NCBI RefSeq assembly: GCF_003696345.1
Contig: NZ_RFLX01000001.1
Coordinates: 124,001-188,000 of the forward strand
Reading direction: 5' to 3'
DNA length: 64,000 nt
From: Teichococcus wenyumeiae
Lineage (GTDB): Bacteria > Pseudomonadota > Alphaproteobacteria > Acetobacterales > Acetobacteraceae
Shown here: piece after piece, positions 51,438-59,945 of the stretch
Layout of the letters: each line of letters starts with the position of its first letter
Numbering within the stretch: the stretch's first letter is position 1
Translations under genes and position numbers: made by a program
Notes under the pieces: model-generated
The model's database searches: none
Seen by the model: the letters and a program-made list of their open reading frames with translations, nothing else
What the model was told of the DNA's origin: nothing

Positions 51438-52150
51438 GGAGCCTCTTTCGTCTCGAAATGGTCGGGGAAGCGTTCGCAAAGCTTCGGCAGGGCGGAGAGC
51501 ACCTCGGACAGGTGCTGGCGCATCGCCTCCTCCGCCGCATCGGGGTCGTGCCGGGCGATGGCGGCGACAATGGCGCGGTGCTGCGCGATCAGCAGCTGGC
51601 TGGGCGTGGCATCGGGGATGCTGAGGTAGCGCACCCGGTCCATCTGCAGCTTGACCTGGGCCAGGGCGGTCCAGGCGGCGGGGTGGCCCATCAGGGCGGC
51701 GAAGCTGCCGTGCAGCTCATCGTCCAGTGCCAGGAAGGCGGGGTGGTCTTCCCGCGCCAGGGCGGCTTCCTGGGCATCGATGATGCGGTGCATGGCGTCC
51801 AGGGCGCCAGGCGCGGCCTCGGCCATCGCGGCACGGCGCACCACGGCGCGTTCCACCGCGTCCCGCACCAGGCGGCCACCATTGACGCCGGCCACGGAAA
51901 TGCGTGTCACCAGCGTGCCGCGCTGTGGCAGGATGCGCACTAGGCCGGCTTCGGACAGGCGGATCAGGGCTTCCCGCACCGGCTGCCGACTGACGCCGAG
52001 CAGGGCGGCGACCTCGCTTTCCGGCAGCGTCTGCCCCGGCGTCAGGCGGTTGGTCACGATCTTGCGGCGCAGCAGGGCGGCGATGGTCAGCCCGACGGGG
52101 CCCGCCTGCTCCATGGGGTCAAGGGGTTCCAGAACCTCTTGCAGGCTCAC
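51434..52150 (-). CDS. GntR/FCD regulator of the uxu operon
   Basis: 238 residues with GTG start, GGAGG 10 bases upstream. The winged helix is AALLRRKIVTNRLTPGQTLP with VSRQPVREALIRLSEAGLVR. The FCD domain includes AVERAVVRRAAMAE, LDDELHGSFAALMGH and AQHRAIVAAIARHD, with the metal/ligand His residues expected. A longer in-frame start at 52210 would run through a likely promoter/operator, so I reject it. First gene of the operon and presumably a hexuronate-responsive autorepressor. Confidence 0.87.
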   Translation of the reverse strand: MSLQEVLEPLDPMEQAGPVGLTIAALLRRKIVTNRLTPGQTLPESEVAALLGVSRQPVREALIRLSEAGLVRILPQRGTLVTRISVAGVNGGRLVRDAVERAVVRRAAMAEAAPGALDAMHRIIDAQEAALAREDHPAFLALDDELHGSFAALMGHPAAWTALAQVKLQMDRVRYLSIPDATPSQLLIAQHRAIVAAIARHDPDAAEEAMRQHLSEVLSALPKLCERFPDHFETKEAP

Positions 52151-52175
52151 TGTGACACGTCCTCCGGCAGATGGG

Positions 52176-52213
52176 ACCGGCTTACCGCCGGTTTGCATAC
52201 TACCATACATGAC
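52176..52213. promoter_or_regulatory. Candidate operator region of the uxu GntR operon
   Basis: An inverted repeat ACCGGC-TTACC-GCCGGT (52176-52192) is followed by a direct repeat CATAC-TAC-CATAC (52196-52208). Both lie within 65 bases upstream of the GntR start on the minus strand and are the only repeated words in this gap. Operator function is inferred from position. Confidence 0.35.
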
Positions 52214-52252
52214 GGATCCCAGCTTGCAAGGCCATCCATCTACCCCCGCGAA

Positions 52253-53005
52253 TTACACCCGGGCCGCCCGGCGGCTGCGCCAGAGCAGGATGCCGCGCAG
52301 GGCCAGCCAGCACCCCATGGCCCAGGCGGCGCCCAGGCACCAGCCCGCCAGCACGTCGGTGGGCCAGTGCACGCCCAGATAGACGCGGCTGAAGCCCACC
52401 AGCACCATCAGGGCCACGGCGGTGCCGAGGATATAGACCTTGTCCCGCCGCCGCCGCGCCACCCCCGCCAGCAGCGTGCCCAGCGTCAGGTAGCAGACGG
52501 CGGAGAGCATGGCATGGCCGCTGGGAAAGCTGGCGGTATGGGTTTCCACCAGATGCGCCACCAGGTCGGGGCGCGGGCGGTTGAAGCCCAGCTTCAGCAG
52601 GCTGTTCAGCGCCGCTCCGCCGCCGAAGGACACCAACAGCATCCCGGCCGAGAGCAGCTTGCGCTGCAGCAGCAGGTAGCCCGAGGCCAGGACGCAGATC
52701 AGCGCCAGCACCGCGTGGCTGCCCAGCGAGGTGAAGTCGCGGAACATGATCTCCAGCCAGAAGGGCCCCAGCGGGTCGGCGGGGTCGGCCGGGTTGCGCA
52801 GCGCCATCAGCATCGCCTGGTCGAAGCCATGGGTATCGCCTTCCCCCACCTCGCCGATCAGGCGCACAAAGGCGAAGAGGCCGCCGGCGCAGGCGAAGAC
52901 CGCCGCCAGCAGCACGAACTGCGCCCAGGAAAACTGCCGCCAGTGCAGCTTGCCGCGGGGCATGGCCCTGGCCAGGCCGCGCAGGCGCCAACCGAGGAAT
53001 GCCAT
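52253..53005 (-). CDS. PAP2-family phosphatase
   Basis: 250-residue integral membrane lipid phosphatase. The three-part signature is complete: KLGFNRPRP, FPSGHAMLSAVCYL and SRVYLGVHWPTDVLAGW. About six transmembrane helices are visible, with a long loop after the first. AAGGA lies 10 bases before the ATG. It may act on phosphatidate, undecaprenyl or sphingoid phosphates. It is divergent from a lipid kinase gene 104 bases away, so the two may balance the phosphorylation of one lipid. Confidence 0.92.
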   Translation of the reverse strand: MAFLGWRLRGLARAMPRGKLHWRQFSWAQFVLLAAVFACAGGLFAFVRLIGEVGEGDTHGFDQAMLMALRNPADPADPLGPFWLEIMFRDFTSLGSHAVLALICVLASGYLLLQRKLLSAGMLLVSFGGGAALNSLLKLGFNRPRPDLVAHLVETHTASFPSGHAMLSAVCYLTLGTLLAGVARRRRDKVYILGTAVALMVLVGFSRVYLGVHWPTDVLAGWCLGAAWAMGCWLALRGILLWRSRRAARV

Positions 53006-53109
53006 GGCTGCTTTTTCCTTCACTTTCCTGGGCAAGACGCGACAGCCCGGCAGGGGTTGCCGCATCCGCCGGGCGGCTGGAGCGTTTCGGTTCCGCCGGA
53101 TGACGGCCC

Positions 53110-54036
53110 ATGGAGACCGCCCCCCTGCCACTCCCCCCCGCGACCACCCCGCCGCGCCGCCTGCTGCTGCTGGTCAACCGCCAAGCCCGTAACGGCGGCG
53201 CGGCGCTGGACGAGGCGCTCGCCGTCCTGCGCATCCGCGGCATCGCGGTGGAGGAACATCGCTGCCCCCCCGGCCAGACCACCGCCGAGGCGATCCGCGC
53301 CCGCGCCGGGGAAGGCTTTTCCGCCGTGGTGCTGGGCGGTGGCGACGGCACGCTGAACGCCGCCGCGCCGGCGCTGCTGGAGACCGGCCTGCCCTTCGGC
53401 ATCCTGCCGCTCGGCACCGCCAATGACCTCGCGCGCTCCCTCGGCATCGGGCCGGACCTGGTGGATGCGGCGCGGGTCATCGCCGACGGCCATCTGCGGC
53501 GCATCGACCTGGGCGAGGTGAACGGCAAGCCCTTCTTCAATGTCGCCTCCATCGGCTTCAGCGCCGAGCTGGCGGGGGAATTGCGGTCGGAGGCCAAGAA
53601 GCGCTGGGGCAAGCTGGGCTATGCCATCGCCGCCTTCCGGCTGCTGCGCCGCATCCGCCCCTTCACCGCCTGGATCACGCAGGACGGGCGGGTGCGCAAG
53701 GTGCGCACGGTGCAGATCTCGGTGGGCAACGGCCGCCACTATGGCGGCGGCATGACGGTGGAAAGCGACGCCGCGCCGGACGACGGCAAGCTGGATATCT
53801 ACAGCCTGGAGGTCGACCATTGGTGGCGGCTGCTGGCGCTGCTGCCTTACCTGCGGCGCGGCACGCAGGGGCAATGGCACGACGTGCGTGCCTTTCCCGC
53901 CCTGTCCTGCGCCGTCGCCACCCGGCGGCCGATGCCGGTGAACACGGATGGCGAGCTGACCGCCACCACGCCCGCCATGTTCCGGCTGCTGCCCAAATGT
54001 GTCAGCGTCTTCGCGCCGCCAGCGCCGCCGGGCTGA
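53110..54036 (+). CDS. Diacylglycerol/sphingosine kinase-family lipid kinase (YegS-like)
   Basis: 308 residues. The nucleotide-binding motif VVLGGGDGTLN lies at residues 73-83, followed by PFGILPLGTANDLARSLGI, which is the DAGK signature, then RIDLGEVNGKPFFNVASIGF and GGGMTVESDAAPDDGKLDIY with catalytic and metal residues. MPVNTDGEL near the end is also conserved. Cytosolic, acting on membrane lipids with ATP. Divergent from PAP2 phosphatase. Confidence 0.93.
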   Translation: METAPLPLPPATTPPRRLLLLVNRQARNGGAALDEALAVLRIRGIAVEEHRCPPGQTTAEAIRARAGEGFSAVVLGGGDGTLNAAAPALLETGLPFGILPLGTANDLARSLGIGPDLVDAARVIADGHLRRIDLGEVNGKPFFNVASIGFSAELAGELRSEAKKRWGKLGYAIAAFRLLRRIRPFTAWITQDGRVRKVRTVQISVGNGRHYGGGMTVESDAAPDDGKLDIYSLEVDHWWRLLALLPYLRRGTQGQWHDVRAFPALSCAVATRRPMPVNTDGELTATTPAMFRLLPKCVSVFAPPAPPG

Positions 54037-54150
54037 GCGGCTGACGGTTGCGTGTGGGGCTGGCGCCGGCGCCCTGCCCCGTGACAGACTTGCGGGAAAA
54101 GCACCGCCCGGCCGCACCGGCCGGCACCAAGCCAGGGAGAATACACAAGA

Positions 54151-54228
54151 ATGCCGCATCAGATCGACGGCCCGGCCCTTCACGCCGGGCGCCGCGCCGC
54201 CCGCCAGCAGACCGGGGCGCGACGCTGA
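54151..54228 (+). CDS. Possible 25-residue leader peptide coupled to the acyl-CoA synthetase
   Basis: ATG at 54151 with AGGGAGA 10 bases upstream, 25 residues (MPHQIDGPAL, then HAGRRAARQQTGARR) and a TGA that overlaps the synthetase ATG as TGATG. The purine-rich ribosome site belongs to this frame, and the synthetase itself has none of its own. It may couple or regulate synthetase translation. The peptide sequence resembles nothing I know. Confidence 0.4.
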   Translation: MPHQIDGPALHAGRRAARQQTGARR

Positions 54229-55844
54229 TGACCGCGCGCGACTACGACGCCCTGCCGCGCACCCCGGCCAACCATGTGCCGCTGACGCCGCTGCTGTTTA
54301 CCGAGCGCAGCGCAGCCGCCTTCCCGGACCGCGTGGCGGTGGTCCATGGCGCGCAGCGCTGGACCTGGAAGCAGCACCGCGACCGCTGCGTGCAACTGGC
54401 CTCCGCGCTTAACCAGCGCGGCATCGGGCGCGGCGACACCGTGGCGGTGCTGCTGCCCAATACGCCGGCCATGGTGGAATGCCACACCGGCGTGCCGATG
54501 TCGGGCGCCGTGCTGGGCGCCATCAACATCCGCCTGGATGCCGAGACGATCGCCTATATCCTCGACCACGGCGAGGCCAAGCTGGTGATCGCGGACCGCG
54601 AGCTGCTGCCGCTGCTGGAAGCCGCCCTGGCACTCACCAGCAACAAGCCGCCGGTGATCGAGGTCAACGACCCCGAGGCCCCCTTCCCCCACACCCTGGG
54701 CGGCGAGGATTACGAGACGGTGCTGGCCTCCGGCGACGCGGACTTCGCCTGGCCCCTGCCGGCCGATGAATGGGACGCCATCGCGCTGAACTATACCTCC
54801 GGCACCACCGGGCGGCCGAAGGGCGTGGTCTATCACCACCGCGGCGCGCATCTCTCGGCTATCGGGGATATCCTGGCCTGCCAGATGGCGGGGCCACCGA
54901 CCTATCTCTGGACCCTGCCGATGTTCCATTGCAACGGCTGGTGCTTTCCCTGGGTGGTGGCGGCGCTGTCCGGCACCAATGTCTGCCTGCGCGCGGTGCG
55001 TGGCCCCGCGATGTGGGAGGCCATCACCACCCATGGCGTGACGCATATGTGTGGCGCGCCCATCGTGCTCTCCACCCTGCTGGACACGCCGAACCGCCCC
55101 GCCCTGCCTGGCCCGCTGCGCTTCATGGTGGCCGGCGCCCCGCCGCCCGAGGCCGTGCTGGCCAAGGCCGCCGATGCCGGCATCACCGTTGTCCATATCT
55201 ATGGCCTGACCGAATGCTATGGCCCCGCCGTGGTCAATGAATGGAAGCCCGAGGACGACGCCAAGGACGGCCCCACCCGCGCCGCCCTGATGGCCCGCCA
55301 GGGCCTGCGCTACGTGACGCTGGAGGCACTGGATGTCTTCGGCCCCGATGACGCCCCCGTCCCCGCCGACGGCACCACGATGGGCGAGGTGGTGATGCGC
55401 GGCAACATGGTCGCCAAAGGCTACCTGAAGGACCCGGCGGCAACGGAAAAGGCGCTGGCCGGCGGCTGGTTCCGCACCGGCGACCTGGGCGTCAAATACC
55501 CGGACGGCTATGTGCAGGTGAAGGACCGCGCCAAGGACATCATCATCTCCGGCGGCGAGAATATTTCCTCCATCGAGGTGGAGGAAGCGCTCTACCGCCA
55601 CCCCGCCGTGGCCGTTGTCGCCGTGATCGCCATGCCGGACGAGAAATGGGGCGAAGTGCCCTGCGCCTTCGTCGAGCTGCGTCCGGATACCGAGGCCACC
55701 GAGGCCGAGCTGATCGCCTTCACCCGCACCAAGATCGCCGGCTATAAGGCACCCAAGCGCATCGTGTTCGGCGAGGTGCCCAAGACCTCCACCGGCAAGC
55801 TGCAGAAAGCCAAGCTGCGCGCAACGGTGCGGGAAGCGGTTTAG
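54228..55844 (+). CDS. Acyl-CoA synthetase (AMP-dependent ligase)
   Basis: 538-residue ANL-family ligase that activates a carboxylic acid through an acyl-AMP. The P-loop is NYTSGTTGRPKGVVYHHRGA, followed by YGLTECYGPAVVNEW, GWFRTGDLGVKYPDG, DRAKDIIISGGENISSIEVE and the catalytic Lys in TSTGKLQKAKLR. This branch, with LTPLLFTERSAAAFPDRVAVVHG, covers fatty and medium-chain acyl-CoA synthetases. The start is the only ATG before the conserved region and overlaps a short upstream frame. Followed by hairpin element 4. Confidence 0.93.
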   Translation: MTARDYDALPRTPANHVPLTPLLFTERSAAAFPDRVAVVHGAQRWTWKQHRDRCVQLASALNQRGIGRGDTVAVLLPNTPAMVECHTGVPMSGAVLGAINIRLDAETIAYILDHGEAKLVIADRELLPLLEAALALTSNKPPVIEVNDPEAPFPHTLGGEDYETVLASGDADFAWPLPADEWDAIALNYTSGTTGRPKGVVYHHRGAHLSAIGDILACQMAGPPTYLWTLPMFHCNGWCFPWVVAALSGTNVCLRAVRGPAMWEAITTHGVTHMCGAPIVLSTLLDTPNRPALPGPLRFMVAGAPPPEAVLAKAADAGITVVHIYGLTECYGPAVVNEWKPEDDAKDGPTRAALMARQGLRYVTLEALDVFGPDDAPVPADGTTMGEVVMRGNMVAKGYLKDPAATEKALAGGWFRTGDLGVKYPDGYVQVKDRAKDIIISGGENISSIEVEEALYRHPAVAVVAVIAMPDEKWGEVPCAFVELRPDTEATEAELIAFTRTKIAGYKAPKRIVFGEVPKTSTGKLQKAKLRATVREAV

Positions 55845-55847
55845 GAA

Positions 55848-56003
55848 GCAAGGCTGGGGGAATGAATTCCCCCAGGCCCCCTTCTTTCTTTTTCCCAGTT
55901 TCGGGTGCGTCGGGCGACTGAGGCCGGCGTTTTCGTGACCTTTTATCCATGAACTCGAAGAAAAAAGAAGGGGTTCCAGGGGAATTCATTCCCCTGGCCT
56001 TGC
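55848..56003. repeat. Intergenic hairpin element 4 (family of five)
   Basis: Left arm CTGGGGGAATGAATTCCCCC then CAGGCCCCCTTCTTTCTTTTT; right arm GAAGAAAAAAGAAGGGGTTCC then AGGGGAATTCATTCCCCTGG. The two arms are inverted copies of each other and each folds alone through an 8-bp GGGGGAAT/ATTCCCCC stem. It is essentially the same as element 1, with slightly longer stems and a different centre. Confidence 0.85.
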
Positions 56004-56054
56004 CTCGGCTTGGCCTGGGCCAAAGATTTCCCTCGACCGAAGGGGACAGATCCC

Positions 56055-57380
56055 ATGGCCGCAAGGCAGTTGCATCTTGGCGCCTTCATGCGCCCCACCA
56101 CCATCCATACCGGCGCCTGGCGTTATCCCGGCGCTTTTCCTGACGCCAACTTCAACTTCGCGCACCTGAAGCGCTTCGCGCAGACGCTGGAGCGCGGGAA
56201 GTTCGACGCCTTCTTCATGGCGGACCATCTGGCGTTGCTGAACATGCCGATGGAGGCGCTGAAGCGCTCCCACACCGTCACCTCCTTTGACCCGCTGACG
56301 CTGCTGCCGGCGCTGGCGGCGGTGACGGAGCATATCGGGCTGATCGCCACGGCCTCGACCACCTTCAACGACCCCTATCACATCGCCCGCAAATTCGCCT
56401 CACTGGACCATCTCAGCGGCGGGCGCGCGGGGTGGAACATCGTCACCACCTCCAACCCCGATGCGGCGCTGAACTTCGGCCAGACGGAGCAGATGGAGCA
56501 TGGCGAGCGCTACCGCCGTGGCCGCGAGTTCTTCGATGTCGTCACCGGGCTTTGGGACAGTTGGGCCGACGATGCCTTCACGCGTGACGTGGAGAGCGGC
56601 TTGTTCTTCGACCCCGCCAAGCTGCATGTGCTGGACCACAAGGGCGAGTTCTTCCAGGTGCGCGGGCCGCTGAACGTGGCGCGGCCGGTGCAGGGCTGGC
56701 CGGTGATCGTGCAGGCCGGCGCCTCGGAGGCCGGGCGGCAACTGGCGGCGGAGACGGCGGAGGTGATCTTCGCGGCGACGCCGACGCTGGAGGATGGCCG
56801 GAGCTTCTACCGCGACGTGAAGTCCCGCATGGCGGCGCTGGGGCGCGAGCCCTCGCACCTGAAGATCCTGCCCGGCTGCTTCGTGGTGATCGGCGAGACG
56901 GAGGAGGATGCGCGCACCAAGCGGGCCACGCTGGACAGCCTGGTGTATTACGAAAGCGGCCTGGCCTCGCTCTCCATCGCGCTGGGGCATGACGCCTCGG
57001 GCTTCGACCCCGATGGGTCGCTGCCGGAAATCCCGCCCAGCAATGCCAGCAAGAGCAGCCGGGAACGGGTGATCGCCCTGGCGGAGCGCGAGAAGCTGAC
57101 GGTGCGGCAACTGGCGCAGCGGCTGGGCGGCTATCCCGGTTCCGCCATGGTGGGCACCGCCGAGAGCATCGCGGACCAGATGCAGCAATGGCTGGAGGCG
57201 GAAGCCTGCGACGGCTTCAACATCATGTTCTCCCACGTGCCGGGCGGGCTGGACGATTTCGTGGAGAAGGTGGTGCCGGCCTTGCAACGGCGCGGCATCT
57301 TCCGCCGCGAATACGAGGGCACCACCCTGCGGGAGAACCTGGGCCTGCCGCGCCCGGCCAACCGCTTCTTCCCGGCCTGA
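56055..57380 (+). CDS. NtaA/DmoA-family FMN-dependent monooxygenase
   Basis: 441-residue flavin-dependent monooxygenase of the luciferase-like superfamily that uses FMNH2 from a separate reductase. Seen: LHLGAFMRPTTIHTGAWRYP, FDAFFMADHLALLN, HIGLIATASTTFNDPYHIAR, GRAGWNIVTTSNPDAALNFG and VQGWPVIVQAGASEAGR. The subfamily opens C-S or C-N bonds in sulfonates, sulfones, thiophenes or chelators. The Ssu-like importer next door favours an organosulfur substrate. GAAGGGGAC precedes the ATG. Confidence 0.92.
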   Translation: MAARQLHLGAFMRPTTIHTGAWRYPGAFPDANFNFAHLKRFAQTLERGKFDAFFMADHLALLNMPMEALKRSHTVTSFDPLTLLPALAAVTEHIGLIATASTTFNDPYHIARKFASLDHLSGGRAGWNIVTTSNPDAALNFGQTEQMEHGERYRRGREFFDVVTGLWDSWADDAFTRDVESGLFFDPAKLHVLDHKGEFFQVRGPLNVARPVQGWPVIVQAGASEAGRQLAAETAEVIFAATPTLEDGRSFYRDVKSRMAALGREPSHLKILPGCFVVIGETEEDARTKRATLDSLVYYESGLASLSIALGHDASGFDPDGSLPEIPPSNASKSSRERVIALAEREKLTVRQLAQRLGGYPGSAMVGTAESIADQMQQWLEAEACDGFNIMFSHVPGGLDDFVEKVVPALQRRGIFRREYEGTTLRENLGLPRPANRFFPA

Positions 57381-57456
57381 GGCGGCCTTGCCACGCCCGC
57401 CGTCCCGCGCGAAGTGAGGGGCAGGAGCCCGTCATCTCCGCCAGGAAGGCCTGACA

Positions 57457-58272
57457 CTGTCCGAGACCGCCGAAAGCCCCGCCCCCGCCGCCGAGACCAC
57501 CGCCCCGCGCGCGGCCTGGGGCGGCTGGGCGCGGCTGCTCTCGCCCCTGGCGCTGCTGCTGCTCTGGCAGGCGGCCAGCGCCAGCGGGGTGCTGCCGGAG
57601 CGCATCCTGGCCTCTCCCACGCAGATCGCCGCGACGGCATGGGAGTTGGTGCGCTCGGGCGATCTGCTGCGCGGCCTGTTGGTCTCCTTCCTGCGCGTGG
57701 CGGCGGGCTTCGGCATCGCGCTGGTGCTGGGCGTGGCGCTGGCGGTGATCTCCGGTCTGTCCCGCATCGGGGAGGTGCTGGTGGACCCGCCCTTGCAGAT
57801 GCTGAAGGCCATGCCCTTCCTGGGGCTGCTGCCGCTCTTCATCCTGTGGTTCGGCATTGGCGAGGCGCCCAAGGTCGGCCTTGTCGCCCTGGGTGCCCTC
57901 TTTCCCATCTACCTGACGCTGCATGCCGGCATCCGGGGCGTGGACCTGAAGCTGGTGGAAGCCGGCCGCACCCTGGGCCTGACGCGGCTGGAGCGGGTCC
58001 GCCACATCATCCTGCCCGGCGCCCTGCCTTCCCTGCTGGTGGGGGTACGCTACGGGCTCAGCATCGCCTGGCTGTCCTTGGTGGTGGGGGAGCAGATCAA
58101 TGCCAGCAGCGGGCTGGGCGCGCTGATCACCAATGCGCGGGACTTTCTGCAGACCGATGTGATCGTGGTTTGCCTGCTGGTCTATGCCGCCATGGGGCTG
58201 GCGACGGATGGGCTGGTGCGGCTGCTGGAAGCGCGCGGGCTGCGCTGGCGCCGGCCGGTGGTGGCGGCATGA
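57457..58272 (+). CDS. SsuC-type sulfonate/taurine ABC permease, apparent CTG start
   Basis: 271-residue permease of the SsuC/TauC type. The reading frame has no ATG, GTG or TTG before the first transmembrane helix; the first GTG (57589) would remove that helix. A CTG at 57457 has AGGAAGG exactly 7 bases upstream and gives the plausible start (M)SETAESPAPA. Membrane helices and the coupling segment VDLKLVEAGRTLGLTRLERV with HIILPGALPSLLVGVRYGL are typical. The stop overlaps the ATPase start (ATGA). Confidence 0.85.
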   Translation: MSETAESPAPAAETTAPRAAWGGWARLLSPLALLLLWQAASASGVLPERILASPTQIAATAWELVRSGDLLRGLLVSFLRVAAGFGIALVLGVALAVISGLSRIGEVLVDPPLQMLKAMPFLGLLPLFILWFGIGEAPKVGLVALGALFPIYLTLHAGIRGVDLKLVEAGRTLGLTRLERVRHIILPGALPSLLVGVRYGLSIAWLSLVVGEQINASSGLGALITNARDFLQTDVIVVCLLVYAAMGLATDGLVRLLEARGLRWRRPVVAA

Positions 58273-58976
58273 GCCCGGTGCTGGAGGTCCATGGCCTGAC
58301 CCGCGCCTTCGGCCGCCGCGTGGTGCTGGACCGGCTGGAGCTTTCGATCGCCCCCGGAGAATTCGTGGCGCTGCTGGGCCGCAGCGGCTCCGGCAAGTCC
58401 ACCCTGCTGCGGGTGCTGGCGGGGCTGGATGCGGTGCCCGCCGGCGTGGCGCGGCTGCCGCAGCGCCGGGCCGTGGTCTTTCAGGAACCGCGGCTGATGC
58501 CCTGGAAGACGGTGGCGCAGAATGTGGCCCTCGGCCTGCGGCGGGATGATGCCGAACAGGCCGCCCGCGCCGCCCTGGCCGAGGTCGGGCTGGCCGCCCG
58601 CGCCGATGCCTGGCCCATCACGCTCTCGGGCGGCGAGGCGCAGCGCGCCGCCCTGGCCCGCGCCCTGGTACGCCAGCCCGAATTGCTGCTGCTGGACGAG
58701 CCCTTCGCCGCGCTGGACGCGCTGACGCGCATCCGCATGCATGCCCTGGTGGGCGATCTCTGGCGCGCCCACCGCCCCGCCATCCTGCTGGTGACGCATG
58801 ACGTGCGGGAGGCCGTGCTGCTGGCCGACCGCGTGCTGATCCTGGAAAGCGGCCAGATCACCCACCAGACGGCGGTTTCCGCCGCGCATCCGCGCCGGCA
58901 TGGCGACCTCATGCTGGCGGCGCTGGAAGCCGGATTGCTCGCCCGCCTCGGCGTGGAGCAGGCCCTGACACACTGA
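58269..58976 (+). CDS. SsuB/TauB-type ABC transporter ATPase
   Basis: 235-residue ATPase with Walker A LLGRSGSGKSTLLRVLAGLD, Q-loop VVFQEPRLMPWKTVAQNV (the SsuB hallmark), signature LSGGEAQRAALARAL, Walker B LLLLDEPFAALDALTR and switch LVTHDVREAV. The ATG is inside the permease stop. It completes an importer with the permease and the binding protein that follows. Confidence 0.94.
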   Translation: MSPVLEVHGLTRAFGRRVVLDRLELSIAPGEFVALLGRSGSGKSTLLRVLAGLDAVPAGVARLPQRRAVVFQEPRLMPWKTVAQNVALGLRRDDAEQAARAALAEVGLAARADAWPITLSGGEAQRAALARALVRQPELLLLDEPFAALDALTRIRMHALVGDLWRAHRPAILLVTHDVREAVLLADRVLILESGQITHQTAVSAAHPRRHGDLMLAALEAGLLARLGVEQALTH

Positions 58977-58994
58977 GCCGGGAAGAACCGAACG

Positions 58995-59942
58995 ATGCAA
59001 CGCCGCACCCTGGGCAAGCTGAGCGCCGCCCTGCTGCTTCCCGCCCTGGCCCCCGCCCGCGCAGCGGAAGGCGAGACCGTGCGCATCGGCTGGCTGCGCG
59101 CGCCCAACGACCTCACCACAGGCCGCGCCCGCGGCACGCTGGAAAAGGCACTGGCGGCGCAAGGCGCGAAGCTGGAATGGGCTGGCCCCTTCCCCGCCGC
59201 CGCCCCGGCGCTGGAGGCGCTGAATGCCGGCAGCATCGACATCACCGCCGGGTCCTCCACCGCCTGCATCGCGGCGCTGGCGGCGCGCATCCCCATGGTG
59301 ATCTTCGCCTACCAGAAGATCGCGGCGGGTGGTGAAGGCATCCTGGTGAAGCAGGATTCCCCCATCCGCAGCCTGGCCGACCTCGCGGGCAAAAGCGTCG
59401 CGGTGAATCGCGGCGGCACCGGCGAATACCTGCTGATGCGCGCGCTGGAAAAGAATGGCGTGGATGCCTCGGCCGTGAAGCGCGTCTATCTCAGCCCCAG
59501 CGACAGCGGCGCCGCCTTCACCCAGGGCCATGTCGATGCCTGGGCCACCTGGGACCCCTTCGTCGTCATCGGCGTGAAAAGCTATGGCGCGCGCGTGCTG
59601 GCGGATGGCGCTGCCATCGGCTCCGACAATGCCGTGACGCTGATGGCCAGCCGGGACTTCGTGGAAAAGAAGCGCCCGCTGCTGCAGGCGGTCTTCGATA
59701 CCTGCCTGGACGACAACCGCTGGGCCCAGAACAACAAGAACGAAGCCGGCCGCATCTGGGCCGAGGCGATGAGCCTGCCCCCTGGCCTCGCCCCTGCCAT
59801 CGGCGAGAACAACGCCGTGCCGACGCGCGGCGTCACCGACGCCGATGTGGCGCAGATCGAGCAGATCGCCGACTGGTACGTCTCCAGCAGGATCGTGCCA
59901 CGCCGGCCGGATATCGCGGCCGGCGTGGTGAAGCTGGGCTAG
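58995..59942 (+). CDS. Sulfonate/taurine-type ABC substrate-binding protein
   Basis: 315 residues. Signal peptide SAALLLPALAPARAAEG with cleavage around ARAA, then VRIGWLRAPNDLTTGRARGT, IDITAGSSTACIAALAARIP, AVNRGGTGEYLLMRALEKNG and AFTQGHVDAWATWDPFV, which is typical of SsuA-like binding proteins. It lies 18 bases after the ATPase gene. Together with the FMN monooxygenase upstream it suggests uptake and desulfonation of an alkyl or aryl sulfonate. Confidence 0.92.
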   Translation: MQRRTLGKLSAALLLPALAPARAAEGETVRIGWLRAPNDLTTGRARGTLEKALAAQGAKLEWAGPFPAAAPALEALNAGSIDITAGSSTACIAALAARIPMVIFAYQKIAAGGEGILVKQDSPIRSLADLAGKSVAVNRGGTGEYLLMRALEKNGVDASAVKRVYLSPSDSGAAFTQGHVDAWATWDPFVVIGVKSYGARVLADGAAIGSDNAVTLMASRDFVEKKRPLLQAVFDTCLDDNRWAQNNKNEAGRIWAEAMSLPPGLAPAIGENNAVPTRGVTDADVAQIEQIADWYVSSRIVPRRPDIAAGVVKLG

Positions 59943-59945
59943 AAC

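Noticed and set aside
52151-52210. N-terminal extension of the uxu GntR regulator to the ATG at 52210
   Set aside because: It would translate the repeat-bearing promoter region and has no ribosome site; the GTG at 52150 has GGAGG upstream.
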